Shown: one piece after another, positions 20,343 to 32,422 of the stretch | Numbering within the stretch: position 1 is the stretch's first letter | Layout of the letters: every line of letters starts with the position of its first letter | Origin: Aedes albopictus | Taxonomy: Eukaryota > Arthropoda > Insecta > Diptera > Culicidae | Length of the DNA stretch: 64,000 nt | Assembly (NCBI RefSeq): GCF_035046485.1 | Contig: NC_085137.1 | Span: forward strand, 497,880,536-497,944,535 | Direction of reading: 5' to 3' | The notes under the pieces: generated by a model | Told to the model about the DNA's origin: nothing | The model's input: the letters and a program-made list of their open reading frames with translations, nothing else | Databases searched by the model: none | Position numbers and translations under genes: made by a program

Positions 20343-22510
20343 TATCTAGCCCCGTCGGACATTGTCCTGTAGATAGGCGACAAAATTTCAGAAGATTCAA
20401 GTTCAAATATCAAAGCCATATTATAGCAATCGAGGACTCAACTGCATACCACCCTTCAGTAACTTTCTCCTGCACCACTGAATGAATCCTTCTCTCGTGA
20501 GTTCCTGCCGCATGAAACATCCTTACAGAAGGGACACCCACCAAAGTATTCGCCCATCCATTCCTCGCCGTATAGGATGTTAGCCACATGATAGAATTCC
20601 CCAAACATCCCACACCGCCCCGCCCCCAGCCAGTCAAGCTCTAGCCAGAGGGTCTCGTACCTACTGCTGCTGCTGCTGCTGCGCGGGCTCCACAGTGTCC
20701 AAGGTGCCCAAAATCAAGTCAGTCAGTTTCGGTACGGCTTGGCGTCTGGCGGTTTGGCGCGTTGCGTTCTTTTGCGTGTGTTCCGTGCGTGCGTTCTTTG
20801 GGGGGACATCCCGGTTTCTCTAGGTTTCGGTTTTAAACGACGGTCGGTGCGTGTGCGTGTGGAGGAATTTCGATTTCGGTGGGGTCGAAAGAAAGGATTC
20901 CAACTTGACGGACCTCCGCAATCAGCGATTGAGATTTAGCTGGCGCGCGGTTCGGTGTGATAAGCAAATGGGATTACGCCCCTGCAGCTGGGCAGGGCAG
21001 ATTCCGAGAAAGTTAGACGGAAGAAAACGAGGAAGAAAGTGACGGGGAAAATCTGTATTTTTCTTTTGGTTGGGTGTGGGAAATGGGTGGCACCTCGGCC
21101 GATGATGGAATGTGGCGAAAGTGAAAAAGTGGATAATTGAGAGTGATAGTGATGGCGATGTTTCCGGAACCGGATCCGGTGGCTGGAGGGGATGAGTGAT
21201 GGGGGCAAGCTGAGGGTCACAAAAGACGACCAAGTGGATGCAGTGGGGGTAGTGCGTAGAATAACAAAGATCCTGGTCGAGCAGCTGGATGTGAGGGATG
21301 GGAACTAATTGGAGCTAAACTAGAGTGGATTAATTGACCCTTTTCGCTGAAAGAGGATCATCGTGGGAGGCGTTAGTCGAAACTCGTAAGGCAACATCAT
21401 CTATAATTAAAGCTAAAATCAGCGGAGCGAATCTTCATACATATTCAGGAAGGAAAAAAAAAACTGTTTCGAATTGATTTATGCAGCGTCTAAACCCACC
21501 TTATGTCTTCTAAAGGTTAATCTGTTTCTTGTATTTATTCTCTAGTACAAATAGTGATGATTGCGGGTTGGATTCAATCCGTTTCGCATGTAGAGAAAAG
21601 GGAAAACTCGTTAATGTTTATATAACCAGAAGAGAATTTTGGTGTGGGGAAACTTTCATCTCATGTTCTCTTGGGATGTTCCATGGATAGGGCTGTGCGA
21701 TATTAAATTTTATTTTATAAAATTTATCACAGATCGTAAAGAAAATCAGCAAATGCCGTCTCTAACCGAATTTCTAGAACCAGTGAAATTCAACCAAGAT
21801 ATTGAATATCGCACATCCCTACACCAACAACAACGAAAAGGAATGCTACCAGCTGCTGGTTACGGCGAAAGCATTAGCATCTCCAACGGTGGCGGTGGAA
21901 AACTCAGGTGTGGAAAGCTGCGTCACACAGAAGGACGCTGCTGGATCATGGGAGTCGTCCAAGTTTTTGTCCCATTTTTCATACACGGGAAACAATGAGA
22001 GATGAACGGCGCACTTTTGGTTGCAAAAGAAGAAATACAAAAAAACGAAATCTTGCTGGAACTAGGAGATGGACGACGAAAGCGAGTCGTCAGCCTGAGC
22101 AAATAGCTTCATTTGTTTGACGGTGACGAGAACGAAGACGAGGATGAAATTTGGTTGGTTCTTTGTGTCGTTTCGTTCCTCCAGTCAGTCAGTCGGCGGA
22201 GGAACTTTGTTTGTTTTGTCGATAGTAGAGGGCGTCTGTTTGGAGAGGTACAAGCTGCTGCCCAGTACCGATGACACAGGTTGTTGAGGATTTACTCGCT
22301 GGAGAAGATGTGGTGAGGCTGCAGTATTCCTGAAGAGGGTGCCTGCAGGTGAATTCAAGTGTCGTTTGAATTAATTTTTAAACATGATATTCTATCTTTT
22401 GTTCGTTCAATTTGAAACACCATCAAAAGACGCGTTCATGCAATTCTGAAGAACAATCTGAGAGTTTCGCTAACAGACATCAGCCCATCGAACAGATTCA
22501 AAACAATATT
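20343..22510. promoter_or_regulatory. GC-richer single-copy region; possible host promoter/first exon
   Basis: This is the longest stretch in the window without repeat character. It has a (CTG)6 run at 20664-20681, TCAGTCAGT initiator-like motifs near 20719 and 22182, and a CAG|GTGAAT donor-like site near 22349. No domain-bearing reading frame was found; the short frames do not resemble known proteins. A 5' untranslated exon is a guess from composition only. It contains the MITE at 21690-21819. Confidence 0.25.
21690..21819. mobile_element. 130-bp TA-flanked MITE
   Basis: TAGGGCTGTGCGATATT at the left and AATATCGCACATCCCTA at the right are inverted, with TA at both edges (21688-21689, 21820-21821). 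Confidence 0.75.
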
Positions 22511-22514
22511 GTGG

Positions 22515-22519
<5 letters not shown>

Positions 22520-22588
<69 letters not shown>
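22520..22588. repeat. (TA)n microsatellite
   Basis: About 34 uninterrupted TA dinucleotides. The IYIYIY frames on both strands are translations of it. Confidence 0.97.
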
Positions 22589-22591
<3 letters not shown>

Positions 22592-22612
22592 GAATCTTTA
22601 TGAAGATGATTG

Positions 22613-22863
22613 AACTGCCCATGATCGCATAGTTGACGTAACCACCATTATTGACATCGTCAGCCTTCACAAGCCAATATCTATCGCATGTTCATAACTG
22701 TGACAAGTTTTTTTTTTCAATAGAACACAAGATCTAATCACTAGCTAGATGTCAACGTGAAAAAAAAAAAACTTAAAACTTTCCATTATTCATTGTTAAA
22801 ATTTCATAAGTGTATTGAAAACTACAGTGGCGCTTACGTCAACTATACGATTATGGGCAGTGA
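22613..22863. mobile_element. MITE with ACTGCCCATAATCG ends
   Basis: The left end (ACTGCCCATGATCGCATAG, TTGACGTAA) is the inverse of the right end (TTACGTCAACTATACGATTA, TGGGCAGTG). The interior is AT-rich. Target duplication not resolved. Confidence 0.7.
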
Positions 22864-22869
22864 AGTTGA

Positions 22870-23344
22870 TAAAAAAACAAAGTAGTGGAATTCACTTTAC
22901 CCTTTGAAGCCGGAATTTTTCTAAGCCTTATTATCGAGTTTTTCTATGTATTTCTGTGGTTTCAGTGCTCAACAGCATAGAAAGGTTAGAATTTGATGTA
23001 GATTTTTTTTTCCTGGATATCCTAGGTCATCCAAACTGTTCTTGAGATTAGATTCTAAAGTCTACGCGTGTAACGGTAACTTTTTTCATTATACAAAGCT
23101 ACGATTTGTATTCTATCATGTCTAGTAACTCTTCTGAAAGTTCAATAGACAGTATCAGATCAGTCGGGATTTCCTAGGTCATCCCAAATGTTCTTGAGTT
23201 TTGCTCCTTAAGTCTACAGGTGTAACGGTTACTTCTAAAACATTAGTTTCATAAAAGTTTGAACCACCTTTAATGTTTTAAAGACACAGAACATTGCCTT
23301 CTAGTCTTTGATACTACTAAATATAATTCATTATGTATCATTAG
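22870..23344. repeat. Gene-free stretch with a ~155-bp-spaced direct repeat
   Basis: A block starting TCCTAGGTCATCC and ending TGTAACGGTAACTT occurs at about 23021-23080 and again at 23171-23235, diverged. Nothing else was recognised. Confidence 0.55.
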
Positions 23345-23420
23345 GCATGGCACACAAATTACGTAATGCTAAAATCGGAAATTTTAGACTCCCCCTCCCC
23401 CTTGTAACGCTTTTTGTACA
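23345..23420. mobile_element. Half copy of the TTACGTAACGC MITE
   Basis: CAAATTACGTAATGCTAAAA and CCCCCTCCCCCTTGTAACGC match the left half of 20176-20342. The right half is missing. Confidence 0.6.
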
Positions 23421-24500
23421 TACATGCATACATACATTTATTTGTTCAACATCACATTTAAGACAAGACATAATCAACAATAGTACGCCACAATGCACGG
23501 TTTGTGACTGCCGCTCTCCATCCTCGATCGCGCCCAATTCTCGCCTCGGGCACCTCAACCCGGGTTGTAAGTCCCGCCACCAGCTCTCCGACGAGTCCGC
23601 GCCGTTCGGTCCACTAGGGCCAGCCGCCTGGAACTCTCAGCTTTACGACCAATTGCACCGCGCTCGCTATGGGCCTCACGCCGTGATCAAAGCAGGCAGG
23701 TCGCATGTACTTCCTGGGGACCTCAACCCAAAAAAAAGTTAACAATAGCCAAGAAACTACGCTGTTGGAATAGATCGGAACGCCCAATCCTCGGAAGGAC
23801 GTCGTGGGAGCGAACACCAACCCAAGACGAAACCCCTTCAGATACTGTCGTATCTCAAACTCTCCTGTTCGATTGAACCAGATGCGTAGTAAATCGAATT
23901 CCAGACCGAATGACTCTCTCTGTGAGACGTCTGGGCATTCCGGGCACCCCAACCCGGGCTGTAAGTCCTGCCACCAACCCTCCGACGAAACTGCGCCGTT
24001 AGGCCCACTTGGGCCTGCCGCCTGGAACTCTCAGCCAATCTTGTTAGCAATCACAGTCTTTGACACCTTTTCGTCGATATTCGGCTGCCTTTGTCTCCAA
24101 CATTCACAACACAAGCGATCAAACTACTGTACGGAACAAAAATGTCGAATGAATGCGCTTGACCACGATTGCGTCTTCGGGAGATGGTTCGGTTTTTGTT
24201 ATTCCTGTCTTTCCCATAAAAAGAGCTGTTTTGGATAAATGCATGTGTCGTAATCGATTTATCACACACGAATAAACTAATATTATACCACTTTAAACAA
24301 AATTGGCTGAAAGCTTGCGAAAAGCTGGAATTAGACAAATGTCATCGTGTCAGACGACGTTGATTTGATCCACTTTTTTGTTTATTGATCTTCGTTCTGC
24401 CGCTCGTGTTGTGTGTAAGAGGTAGCGGTCACGCTCGAATGAAACAAAGCAAGCTGACACCCGACTGCGGCAACGAAACGAAAGTAGTGAAAAGTGTCGA

Positions 24501-27222
24501 ATGTTTACAAGCCTGCTCTCAGCTCTACAACCAGTTGCACAGCGCTCGCTACGGGCCGTGATCAAAGCAGGCAGGTCGCATGTGCTTCCTGGGGACCTCA
24601 ACCCAAGCTGTAGTTCACCCGTGCAGAGACTCCACGTTGTTATAGATGCAGATAGAACCCGCAACCCAGAGCCAATAACCGAATGTTCTACCTATCGTGC
24701 CATACCAGAACCCGGAAACCTCAGCAAGAGCCGTCCGTTCCAACACCGATCCCCCAATACCACTGCCAATCATGACGTTACAAGACGTCGGCCGGGTGGG
24801 CATCCTGGGAACCCACACCCGGGCTGTAAGTCCCACAAAAACCGGATTCGTCCTCCAAGCGAGGAACCTGGACATCCCGGGAACCCCAACCCGGGTTGTG
24901 AGACCCATCTTCCAGCCCGAAGCCCTCACCAGGTTTTAGCCCTGCAATGGAACATTAACGGCTTCTTCCATAATCTCCCAGACCTGGAGATCCAAAAAGA
25001 TATGCACGCTCCAGCAGTGATCGCCCTGCAAGAGTTCCACCAAGCAACAACAGAACAAATGAACCGAACTCTTCGAAGTAGCCATCGATGGTATGTCAGA
25101 ACCGAGCAGAACATCTACCATTCGGTTGCATTGGGAATAGCTACCGAACTATCCTCGGAGCTGATAGACTTGAACAGCGACCTACCTATAATCGCAGCAC
25201 GGATCACATGGCCTTTTCCACTATCCGTCGCGTCGATATACCTGCCAAATGGAAAGGTGCCAGACTTAAAGAAAAAAAAATTGACGAAGTTCTCCAACAG
25301 ATTCCAGAACCTAGACTGATCCTCGGTGACGTCAATAGTCATCATCGAGCATGAGGAAGCAGGACATCAAATCTCCGGGGATCTATCCTTGTCAACACTG
25401 CCAACAAACATGGACTTTCGATCTTGAATGACGGTTCTAATACCTTTGGCCGGGTGAACCGCAGAAGCAAGGAAAACATAATTGAATCGGCCATAGACGT
25501 TACTCTAGCTTCCACACAGATAATTGAAAAACTGACGTGGGAAGCAGACCCGGACATGCACGGAAGCGATCACCGGCCAATATTGGTCACCCTCACGGGC
25601 AGCGATGTCCCAAAAACCTCCAGGAGGCCTAGATGGAAGTTTGACCAAGCAGACTGGGCTAGCTTTCAAGCGCAGCTTGAGGATCGTCTATGTACCAACC
25701 CCCCCAGAAGACATACTGGATCTTTCCTCTATCATTGGAGAGGCAGCGGCGAACACGATACCCCAAACCAGCCCTAATCTAGGCCGGAAAGCTCTCCATT
25801 GGTGGACAGACGAGGTAAAGAAATCGGTAAAGGCACGGCGGAAAGCCCTGAGGCACCTGAAGCGACTGAACACCCGGATTGGGAGAAAATAGCGAACGAA
25901 TGGCATGAAGCTTGAAACAACTGCAGGCAGGTCATCCGAGAGGCAAAGGATGCTTCCTGGGCCACCTTCCTAGACCAGATTAACGACGACCAATCTGCGT
26001 CCCAACTTTGGGGGCAATTGAATGCTCTGCAAGGAAAAAGGCAACAAAAGGGGTTTGCCCTGAAAATAGAAAATACCACAACCAGAGACGCACCAACAAT
26101 AGCGGATGCTCTATCCGACCATTTTGGTGGAATATCATCTATCAACCGATACAGTGACGCCTTTATTAAGCGACATCCGACAGCTGCAACAGTCGTCATT
26201 GATTTTATAGACACCATCAATAACGAATGGCTTAACGATACTCTGCCCAGCAGTTGGAGACACGGCTCGTGATCCCAATTCCGAAGGGGTCGGATCCCAC
26301 AAACACTGTGGACAACTTTCGCTCAATCACACTTACCAGCTGCATTGCCAAAGTGATGGAACGACTGGTAAACAGAGGGCTTGTGCATCACTTAGGCGCA
26401 AACCCTCAAAGCGTCAAGGCCAGTTTTGCAAGAAGAGCCTGTGAGAAGTGCCGAGATTCGGAAATTATCTACACTGACGGCTCTAAAAAGGATGAGTTGG
26501 TTGGCATCGGCATACATAGTGAAGACTACAACGAATTTCACCGACTAGGAAGCCTGTGCTCGGTGTTCTCAGTCGAGGCGGTAGCGATATCGCGAGCCAT
26601 TGCTCACCCCTGCTCTGCCCCACTGCCAATCGTGTCGGATTCGGCCAGCGTACTCGACGCTCTGCAGAGCCCTAGTAATAAACATCCTTTCGTCCAAGAG
26701 ATTCAGGAGTTGCTGAAAGAATGCCAAAATGAGGTCACCTTCATGTGGGTGCCGGGCCACTGCGGTATCGAGGGGAACGAAGAAGCTGACAGCCTGACTT
26801 CTCTCGGTCGTGAAGGGGCACTCCTCACGCCGAAGATACCGGGGGACGATGTCAAGATTTGGCTTAGACACAGGGTCAGAGAAGCGTGGGACTTTCTCTG
26901 GTCGAGGCAAATACTTTTTACCCGGAAGATCAAACCGAGCCCGCAGCGTTGGCCGGACCTGACATCTCGAAGAGATCAAGTTGTTCTGTCTAGACTGCGA
27001 ACAGGGCATACCAGACTTTCCCATAGTATGGGCGGCGCCGGAAATTTCCGACTTCGTTGCGATACCTGCTCAGGACCAAATTCAGTGGAGCATATTATCG
27101 CAAACTGCAGGACCCTGGAGGATCTACGTACTCAGTACAATATCACGGACAAACAAAGCGCTCTATCTTCAGATAAGGTCCGGCAAACAACGTTGCTTGT
27201 ATTTCCAAAAGACCAAATTTAA
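24501..27222 (+). pseudogene. LINE ORF2 remnant: apurinic endonuclease, deleted reverse transcriptase, RNase H
   Basis: Endonuclease motifs appear in order: LALQWNINGFF (about 24937), VIALQEFH, RLILGDVNSHH (about 25314) and GSDHRPILV (about 25563). Frames change near 25270, 25700, 25900 and 26260. Reverse transcriptase survives only as its opening part (LVIPIPKGSDP, NFRSITLTS; 26266-26340); the sequence then jumps into RNase H, so the fingers, palm and catalytic YADD box are deleted. RNase H is well kept: YTDGSKKD (Asp codon 26476), FSVEAVAISRAI (Glu), VSDSASVLDAL (Asp) and VPGHCGIEGNEEAD (His, Asp). A CDTCSGPNSVEHIIANC zinc-knuckle-like motif follows, and the frame stops at 27222. The upstream part has PGNPNPGCKS repeats of unknown role. 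It cannot reverse-transcribe. Confidence 0.85.
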
Positions 27223-27454
27223 AACATCCCACTGGCCGTGGCTCGTCATCTCTGCCGCCTGTGGGTTTCAAGCCAGGACTCGCACAGGGTGGAGCCCTGA
27301 GCACATCAAGGTCACTCTACATATTTGAAATTGAACTTGTAACCACAAACCCCGAAAACGACCCAGCTCAAACAACTGACACTTCTAAGGAACCAAACAT
27401 TCACTCCCTCAAGCCAATGAAAAACCCAGCCTGACACGGACAACCGAAAGGGTT

Positions 27455-28283
27455 ACGTACAAAAGGCTGAATTACGAAAGGCTGAAATAACACAAGGCTG
27501 AAACACGAAAGGCTGAAACTACAAAAGGCTGAAATAGTGGTTTGACTAGTTTTCAAACGCATTTGCTTGTTGGTCGATTACCCAGCCATGGCACTTGCAT
27601 TGGTTTTGCTAGAGCTTGAAGATTGACCGTCCCTTAGTTCATGGTTGGCCAAACTAAGCCATTTTGGGGGAACAGGCTTCAGTTACGATGTTCTCAATCA
27701 GAAAGTTTTACGACTGGTTAATAATGCTGTGGATTATTGAACGCCTGACTTGACATTACTAAGACAGTATTTTTCAAAAGAATAGCATATATTTCAAAGA
27801 AGGGAAAATCTCTGATGATATTGTCAACATATTGACAACAATCTTCAAAACAACATGACTCGAAAGAATAGCTCATGTCTAAAGAAGGAAAAATTAACGA
27901 TATGAATATTATCAGTTCCTTTTTGTGTTCGTTGGTATGCACCATTAGAGCCTCTTCACTAAGCTCTGTTTCGACACTAATACCCATGCTGAGGGTTACG
28001 CGTTCGATTCGCGTTCGGACTAACAACTTAATGAACATTTTCTTGACGCCCTTTGGAATTGAGTATCTTCGTACCTGTTACTCGATATGTCTAAGCTGAG
28101 AAGCAGGCTTGATCTCAGTTCGGGCGTTACTCCAAGAAAGGAAGAAGTGCTATAACTTATATATGCATTTTTGCATTTTCAGCCTTTTGTAAATTCAGCC
28201 TTATGTTACACTTTCTTGATTTCAGCCTTTCGTATTCAGCCTTTTGTGCATTCAGCCTTTTGAAATCCAGCCTTATGTTACCA
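27455..28283. mobile_element. MITE with five AAAGGCTGAA repeats at each end
   Basis: The left end (27455-27535) has five AAAGGCTGAA/CAAGGCTGAA units 13-18 bp apart; the right end (about 28180-28283) has the inverse, CAGCCTTTTGT and CAGCCTTATGTTAC units. Terminal similarity is GGTTACGTACAAAAGGCTG against GGTAACATAAGGCTG. It is inserted in the 3' region of the I-group LINE and contains a SINE fragment. Target duplication not resolved. Confidence 0.75.
27930..28148 (+). mobile_element. tRNA-derived SINE-like fragment
   Basis: GCGTTCGATTC at 28000-28010 resembles a polymerase III B box. Downstream, GAGAAGCAGGCTTGATCTCA and GTTACTCCAAGAAAGGAAG look like the conserved 3' part of mosquito SINEs of the Feilai kind. 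No convincing A box or poly(A) tail was seen. Confidence 0.5.
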
Positions 28284-28670
28284 TCCCAACAAAACTAACC
28301 TGCGACTCACTCATCCCGGTTTCATGTGGATTCCAAACCCGAACTGGCACGGAGTGAGATTCTGAGGCAGACCGCACCACAGGAACTTTATTTGGAACAT
28401 GAACGGAACTACAAACCAAGAAGATTGACCTGCAACGAAAACGGACCCCGATGGATTATGACAAGACCTACCAAGCTTGATTATGACAGACCCAGCTAGA
28501 CCCGGACCAGACAACCCCAACAATTGCCAGTTATTTTCGCGTTCATACTACACACAAAAAAACTCTGTTAAACCCTTTTCCCCTCCCTGACTCTGCCAGG
28601 GTTCTCCTCTTTCCCTTCTCAACCCCCGTCATACTTTTAAAGAGATGAACCAGCCTAGGGCTGACGGTTT

Positions 28671-30679
28671 TTTTTTCGGGGTGTTTCAGGGGGTCTCAGA
28701 AAACCCAAATAACACACTTGTCACAGAAAGTCACGGCGGCGCAGGTTTTCGTTGCGCAAAAGTTAGCATAATTTTAAATACTCTAGCAAACCAAGTGGGA
28801 ATTACAATCTTGGAAATGGGCCTTTGGATTTGTCCCAAGAAAATGCGAGGCAAAATAAGTTATTTGGAAAGTGAATGCTGGCAACCTATGCCTTAATTAT
28901 GAATTTCAATTGTAAAAAAGTGTCGTCGAATGAGTGTAATCAGTCTTGTACCTCTTAATTCCGCCCTATTTTGCTTATCCTTTGACAGATACGCGTATTT
29001 CGACTACCACTTGTAATCTTTCTCAAACTGATGGCTATAAAATGATTGATAGTGCATTGGTTTGTTTTTTAATTTTCCTATGCAAAAAATGTATACTGGG
29101 AGGTTTACGTACAAAATTTCAGTCATTTCCTTTGTCAATTCCAAAAGTTACAGCGCTGAGGAGTTAATTTAGGTGCTGTATACAATTCAGTCGCGCACAT
29201 TCTACTGTTTCATTGTTACAAAACAAGTTCTGAACCGATGTACATAAAATTTTGCAGGTAAAAGAAGCACATCTTAGCCGTAGTCGTGCATTGGGAACAT
29301 TATGACCAGTGAATCAAAATTCAACTATCGCGCAACAATAACGACAATGTCGCAACCTGAATTTGTTGCGACATTCTACCCAATGCGACATACGTTTGTC
29401 CCAACTTGAACAGAATAGGACAAAGATCGTGCACCACGAGTTTAGAGATTTTTAAGCCTTGCATTGTAATTTTCGAGCGGTAACTTCGAGTCGGTAAACA
29501 CTGCAACGCTGCTGAAGATGTGTCATCAAAAAGTTTCGATTTTGGGTTAGTAATAAATGATTATTCACGAGTTGAAAAGTACGCAACAAATTCAGCTTCC
29601 GTTTTGTCTGCAACAAAAAATTTCGAGATCATGTCATTATCTGTTACCAGTTGGGATGAAGAGTAATCGCCGCGTCTCCTTTGTTGCTTGTTTTGTGCCC
29701 CTTTTGTCTGACAATTCTCTTCACTGATTATGACACAGGCAGGCACGCTGAGCGTGCACTGCGTTAACAGGATGAACATTAGCTTATGCATGAAAAAGGT
29801 CAGGTGAGATGTAGTAGTAATTGCAAAATTCCACAGAATTGCTGGAAAATTTTTGCAATTATTCCTAAGATGTTTCTCAGTCAAAATACTGGATGTATGG
29901 ATTTCAGAATTTTTGGAAAAAGACAAAAAAAAAACTAAATTTTTCTGTTGCATTGTAAATTAGTTTCACTGACAAATGTGAATGAATTCAAAAAATTCAA
30001 TTTTGATAACATGCAAATAAATAATAGCAACTAGGGTTCGAAATTTTCACTTTTCACATGTATTTGCATTGGAAGCCAGTCAGCAGTGACCGGGTGTCAC
30101 ATTTATTGATGTGCCATCTTCGAGCTTTAATCTTTATTAACTATTTTGACGATTGTAAGAACCATAAGTGTCGTGTCTTGTCTCGCGTCGCGTTTCGTGA
30201 ATGTGTACAATCATGACATACGTTGACACTAAATACACCAATTGATAGTTTAATCCTTTACTTCGTCTATTTTTCTTCTATTGTCTCTTCTATATTAGTT
30301 GACTTTGTTCTACCTTGCAAATTCGTTTTTTTACTTGCTATTGTTTCATCATTCATCTTCTGTTTTACCTTGTATTACAGATTATAGGTGTTTTTGAATT
30401 CTAGCTTCTAGCTTGCATTTAATTTTTGCTCTTCTTTTTAAAATCAGTCATAAAGACATGATTTATTATTCTTCTCTGAGGTCAGAAAAACATAAATATG
30501 AAAAGTCAGACTGCATCGATGAATCCGAAGCTGTACCCAATCAACGTATAATTAACTGAAGTTAACGCCCAACTTTTTTACTAGATCATCCCGCAGCTAA
30601 CATTTCATTGTCGTCACCTCCACGCAGACAGCGCAAAAGTTAAGCATTTCATCAGATCAACAAACTGAGCCCAATTTAA
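28671..30679. other. Gene-free stretch
   Basis: No host gene or full element recognised. Around 29348-29374 there is an imperfect TGTCGCAAC/GTTGCGACA hairpin. GC content is low. Frames of 60-130 codons have no recognisable motif. Confidence 0.5.
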
Positions 30680-30768
30680 GACCGTTCGTAATGCTGTTTT
30701 ATTTTGTATGGCGAGTTTTAAAATTTTTAAAACTCGCCATACAAAATAAAACAGCATTGCGAACGGCC
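30680..30768. mobile_element. 89-bp near-perfect hairpin MITE
   Basis: GACCGTTCGTAATGCTG... pairs with ...CAGCATTGCGAACGGCC over ~42 bp per arm with very few mismatches and almost no loop. TAA/TA flanks are possible duplications. Its size and shape resemble a small-RNA precursor, but no expression can be judged. Confidence 0.85.
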
Positions 30769-31029
30769 TAACGATGAAAAGAAACCCATTGCCTGGATGA
30801 TTTTATTCTCAAGCCAAGACCGCAAATTGTCAATCTAATTAGAAACTTTCGCTTTGATTCATTACGTCTGCAATGTTAGTATGTCAGTACAACAGTTAAA
30901 GGATTTTAAGCAATGCACAATGGTCCACGAAACAGATTTACGAGGAAAGATGTATACAGCGCATTGATTTTCTAGATTAATATGGTCTTCTACAAAGTTG
31001 TTCCTAAACGTAAGGCCCTCTTTTCAATA

Positions 31030-31592
31030 CAGTGTCGGACAAAACAATAAGACCACAAGCCATTTTTCATACAAAATGGCCAAGTTTGACGATTAGATAC
31101 TCGGTTTCTAGTAAACCGATTTGGCTGAAATTTTGACAGTCGACTTCGAATTACGAGAATTTTGATTTGTATTTAATTGATTGAGTTCTGTTCACTACAT
31201 CAAAAGTTACAGATATGCGAAACGACAAAATAATAGGACCATTTTCAGATTATCAGTACCCAGGGATATTTGAGAGTATCTGATACTTGATGATTGATAA
31301 ACAAGTACTAAAATCAAGGATGCCATTTAAACTTGGGGACATTTTTATTGAATTAGCAACACATAATCATAATAAAAATCTGGTGTTAGAATTTTGTCGC
31401 ACCGTATATCTGTAACTTTGGAAGTAGTGAACAGAACTCAATCAATTTAATACAAATCAAAATTCCCATAATTCGAAGTCGGCTGTCAAAATTTCAGCCA
31501 AATCGGTTTACTAGAAACCGAGTATGTAATACTCAAACTTGGCCATTTTGTATGAAATAGGACCGCTGGTCTTATTGTTTTGTCCGACACTG
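31030..31592. mobile_element. Mariner-type palindromic MITE, TA target duplication
   Basis: CAGTGTCGGACAAAACAATA ends in inverted orientation, flanked by TA (31028-31029, 31593-31594). The opposite arm of the host element (about 32840-32860) preserves the empty site around TTCAATGTACATG. CATACAAAATGGCCAAGTTT inside the ends is shared with the MITE at 50061-50324. Confidence 0.93.
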
Positions 31593-31745
31593 TATACATG
31601 AAAATTAGGGTGGTCCATATTTTCAAAGAAATTGGTTACCAAACTTTTTTATTTGCAAGAATAACTGTATACATTATTCGGGAAAGCTGTAGATCTATCA
31701 ATTTTGAGCAAGTTTGCTGAAGACACTTTTTATGCAGCTCAAAAC

Positions 31746-32164
31746 TCAAGTGAAAAATACTTGAAAAGTGTCTATTTTTTCTAGAAAATCATCAATATCT
31801 TTTGAACGGTATGACGTAGCAACATTCTCAGCGCACGAAAATGTGCGTTTTTTAAAGCTCTAAAAATGGTTCTTAGACAACTTTGATGAGAAATTTGAAA
31901 CAAAAAAAAATAAAGCGTTTAAACTGTTTTGACCACATTTGGAGCATTTTCCCATAGTTTTCATAGGGTGACGCTAGAACAAATCGTTTTATTGCTTTAT
32001 CTTTTTTGTTTCGAATTTCTCGTCAAAGTAGCTTAAGAACCACTTAAGAGCTTCCAAAAACGCGCATTTTCGTGTGCTGAGAATGTTGCTACGTCATTCC
32101 GTTCAAAAGATATTGATGATTTTCTAGAAAAAATAGGCTCATTTCAAGTATTTTTCACTTGAGT
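31746..32164. repeat. Nested inverted repeat
   Basis: The left arm (CAAGTGAAAAATACTTGAA..., about 31746-31900) and right arm (to about 32164) are inverted, with shared CAATATCTTTTGAACGG and TCTCAGCGCACGAAAATG-like blocks. Confidence 0.8.
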
Positions 32165-32422
32165 TACAAAAATAACACCCCTCTAATTTTTTGATATGTT
32201 TTATAACAAAATTTATTCTTTTGAATGCGGGCAAAAGATATTTTTATGTTTGCCCCAACCCACCATATCACCTTTTTAAAAAACTATGATTTTTTAAGAA
32301 AAACGCCTGTAACTTTGGTACCAAAAGAGATAGCGACCATCTCAGCGCACGAAACGACGCGTCTTCAAATGCTCTACAATTGATTCTTCGGCGACTTTGA
32401 TGAAAAATCGAAACCGAAAAAG

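Larger units (their letters stand above)
23430..28670 (+). mobile_element. I-group LINE (endonuclease + RNase H), rearranged and lacking most of its reverse transcriptase
   Basis: The 5' region has direct repeats of ~95 bp (about 23545-23640 and 23935-24032) and of ~95 bp (about 23635-23735 and 24515-24605). The coding region follows (24501-27222), then a 3' region interrupted by a MITE (27455-28283). The 3' end shows GAGATGAACCAGCCTAGGGC at 28645-28664, which matches inverted the tiny LINE tail at 39604-39662. The 3' terminal repeat tail is missing, so the copy is truncated there. Confidence 0.75.

Noticed and set aside
20410..21233. Short frames in the GC-richer block as host exons
   Set aside because: They overlap in several phases and on both strands and match no known protein pattern.
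22412..22670. Frames with long IYIYIY runs on both strands
   Set aside because: Translations of the (TA)n microsatellite.
27990..28020. A functional tRNA gene
   Set aside because: Only a B-box-like motif is present; no cloverleaf could be formed by eye, and downstream sequence looks like a SINE.
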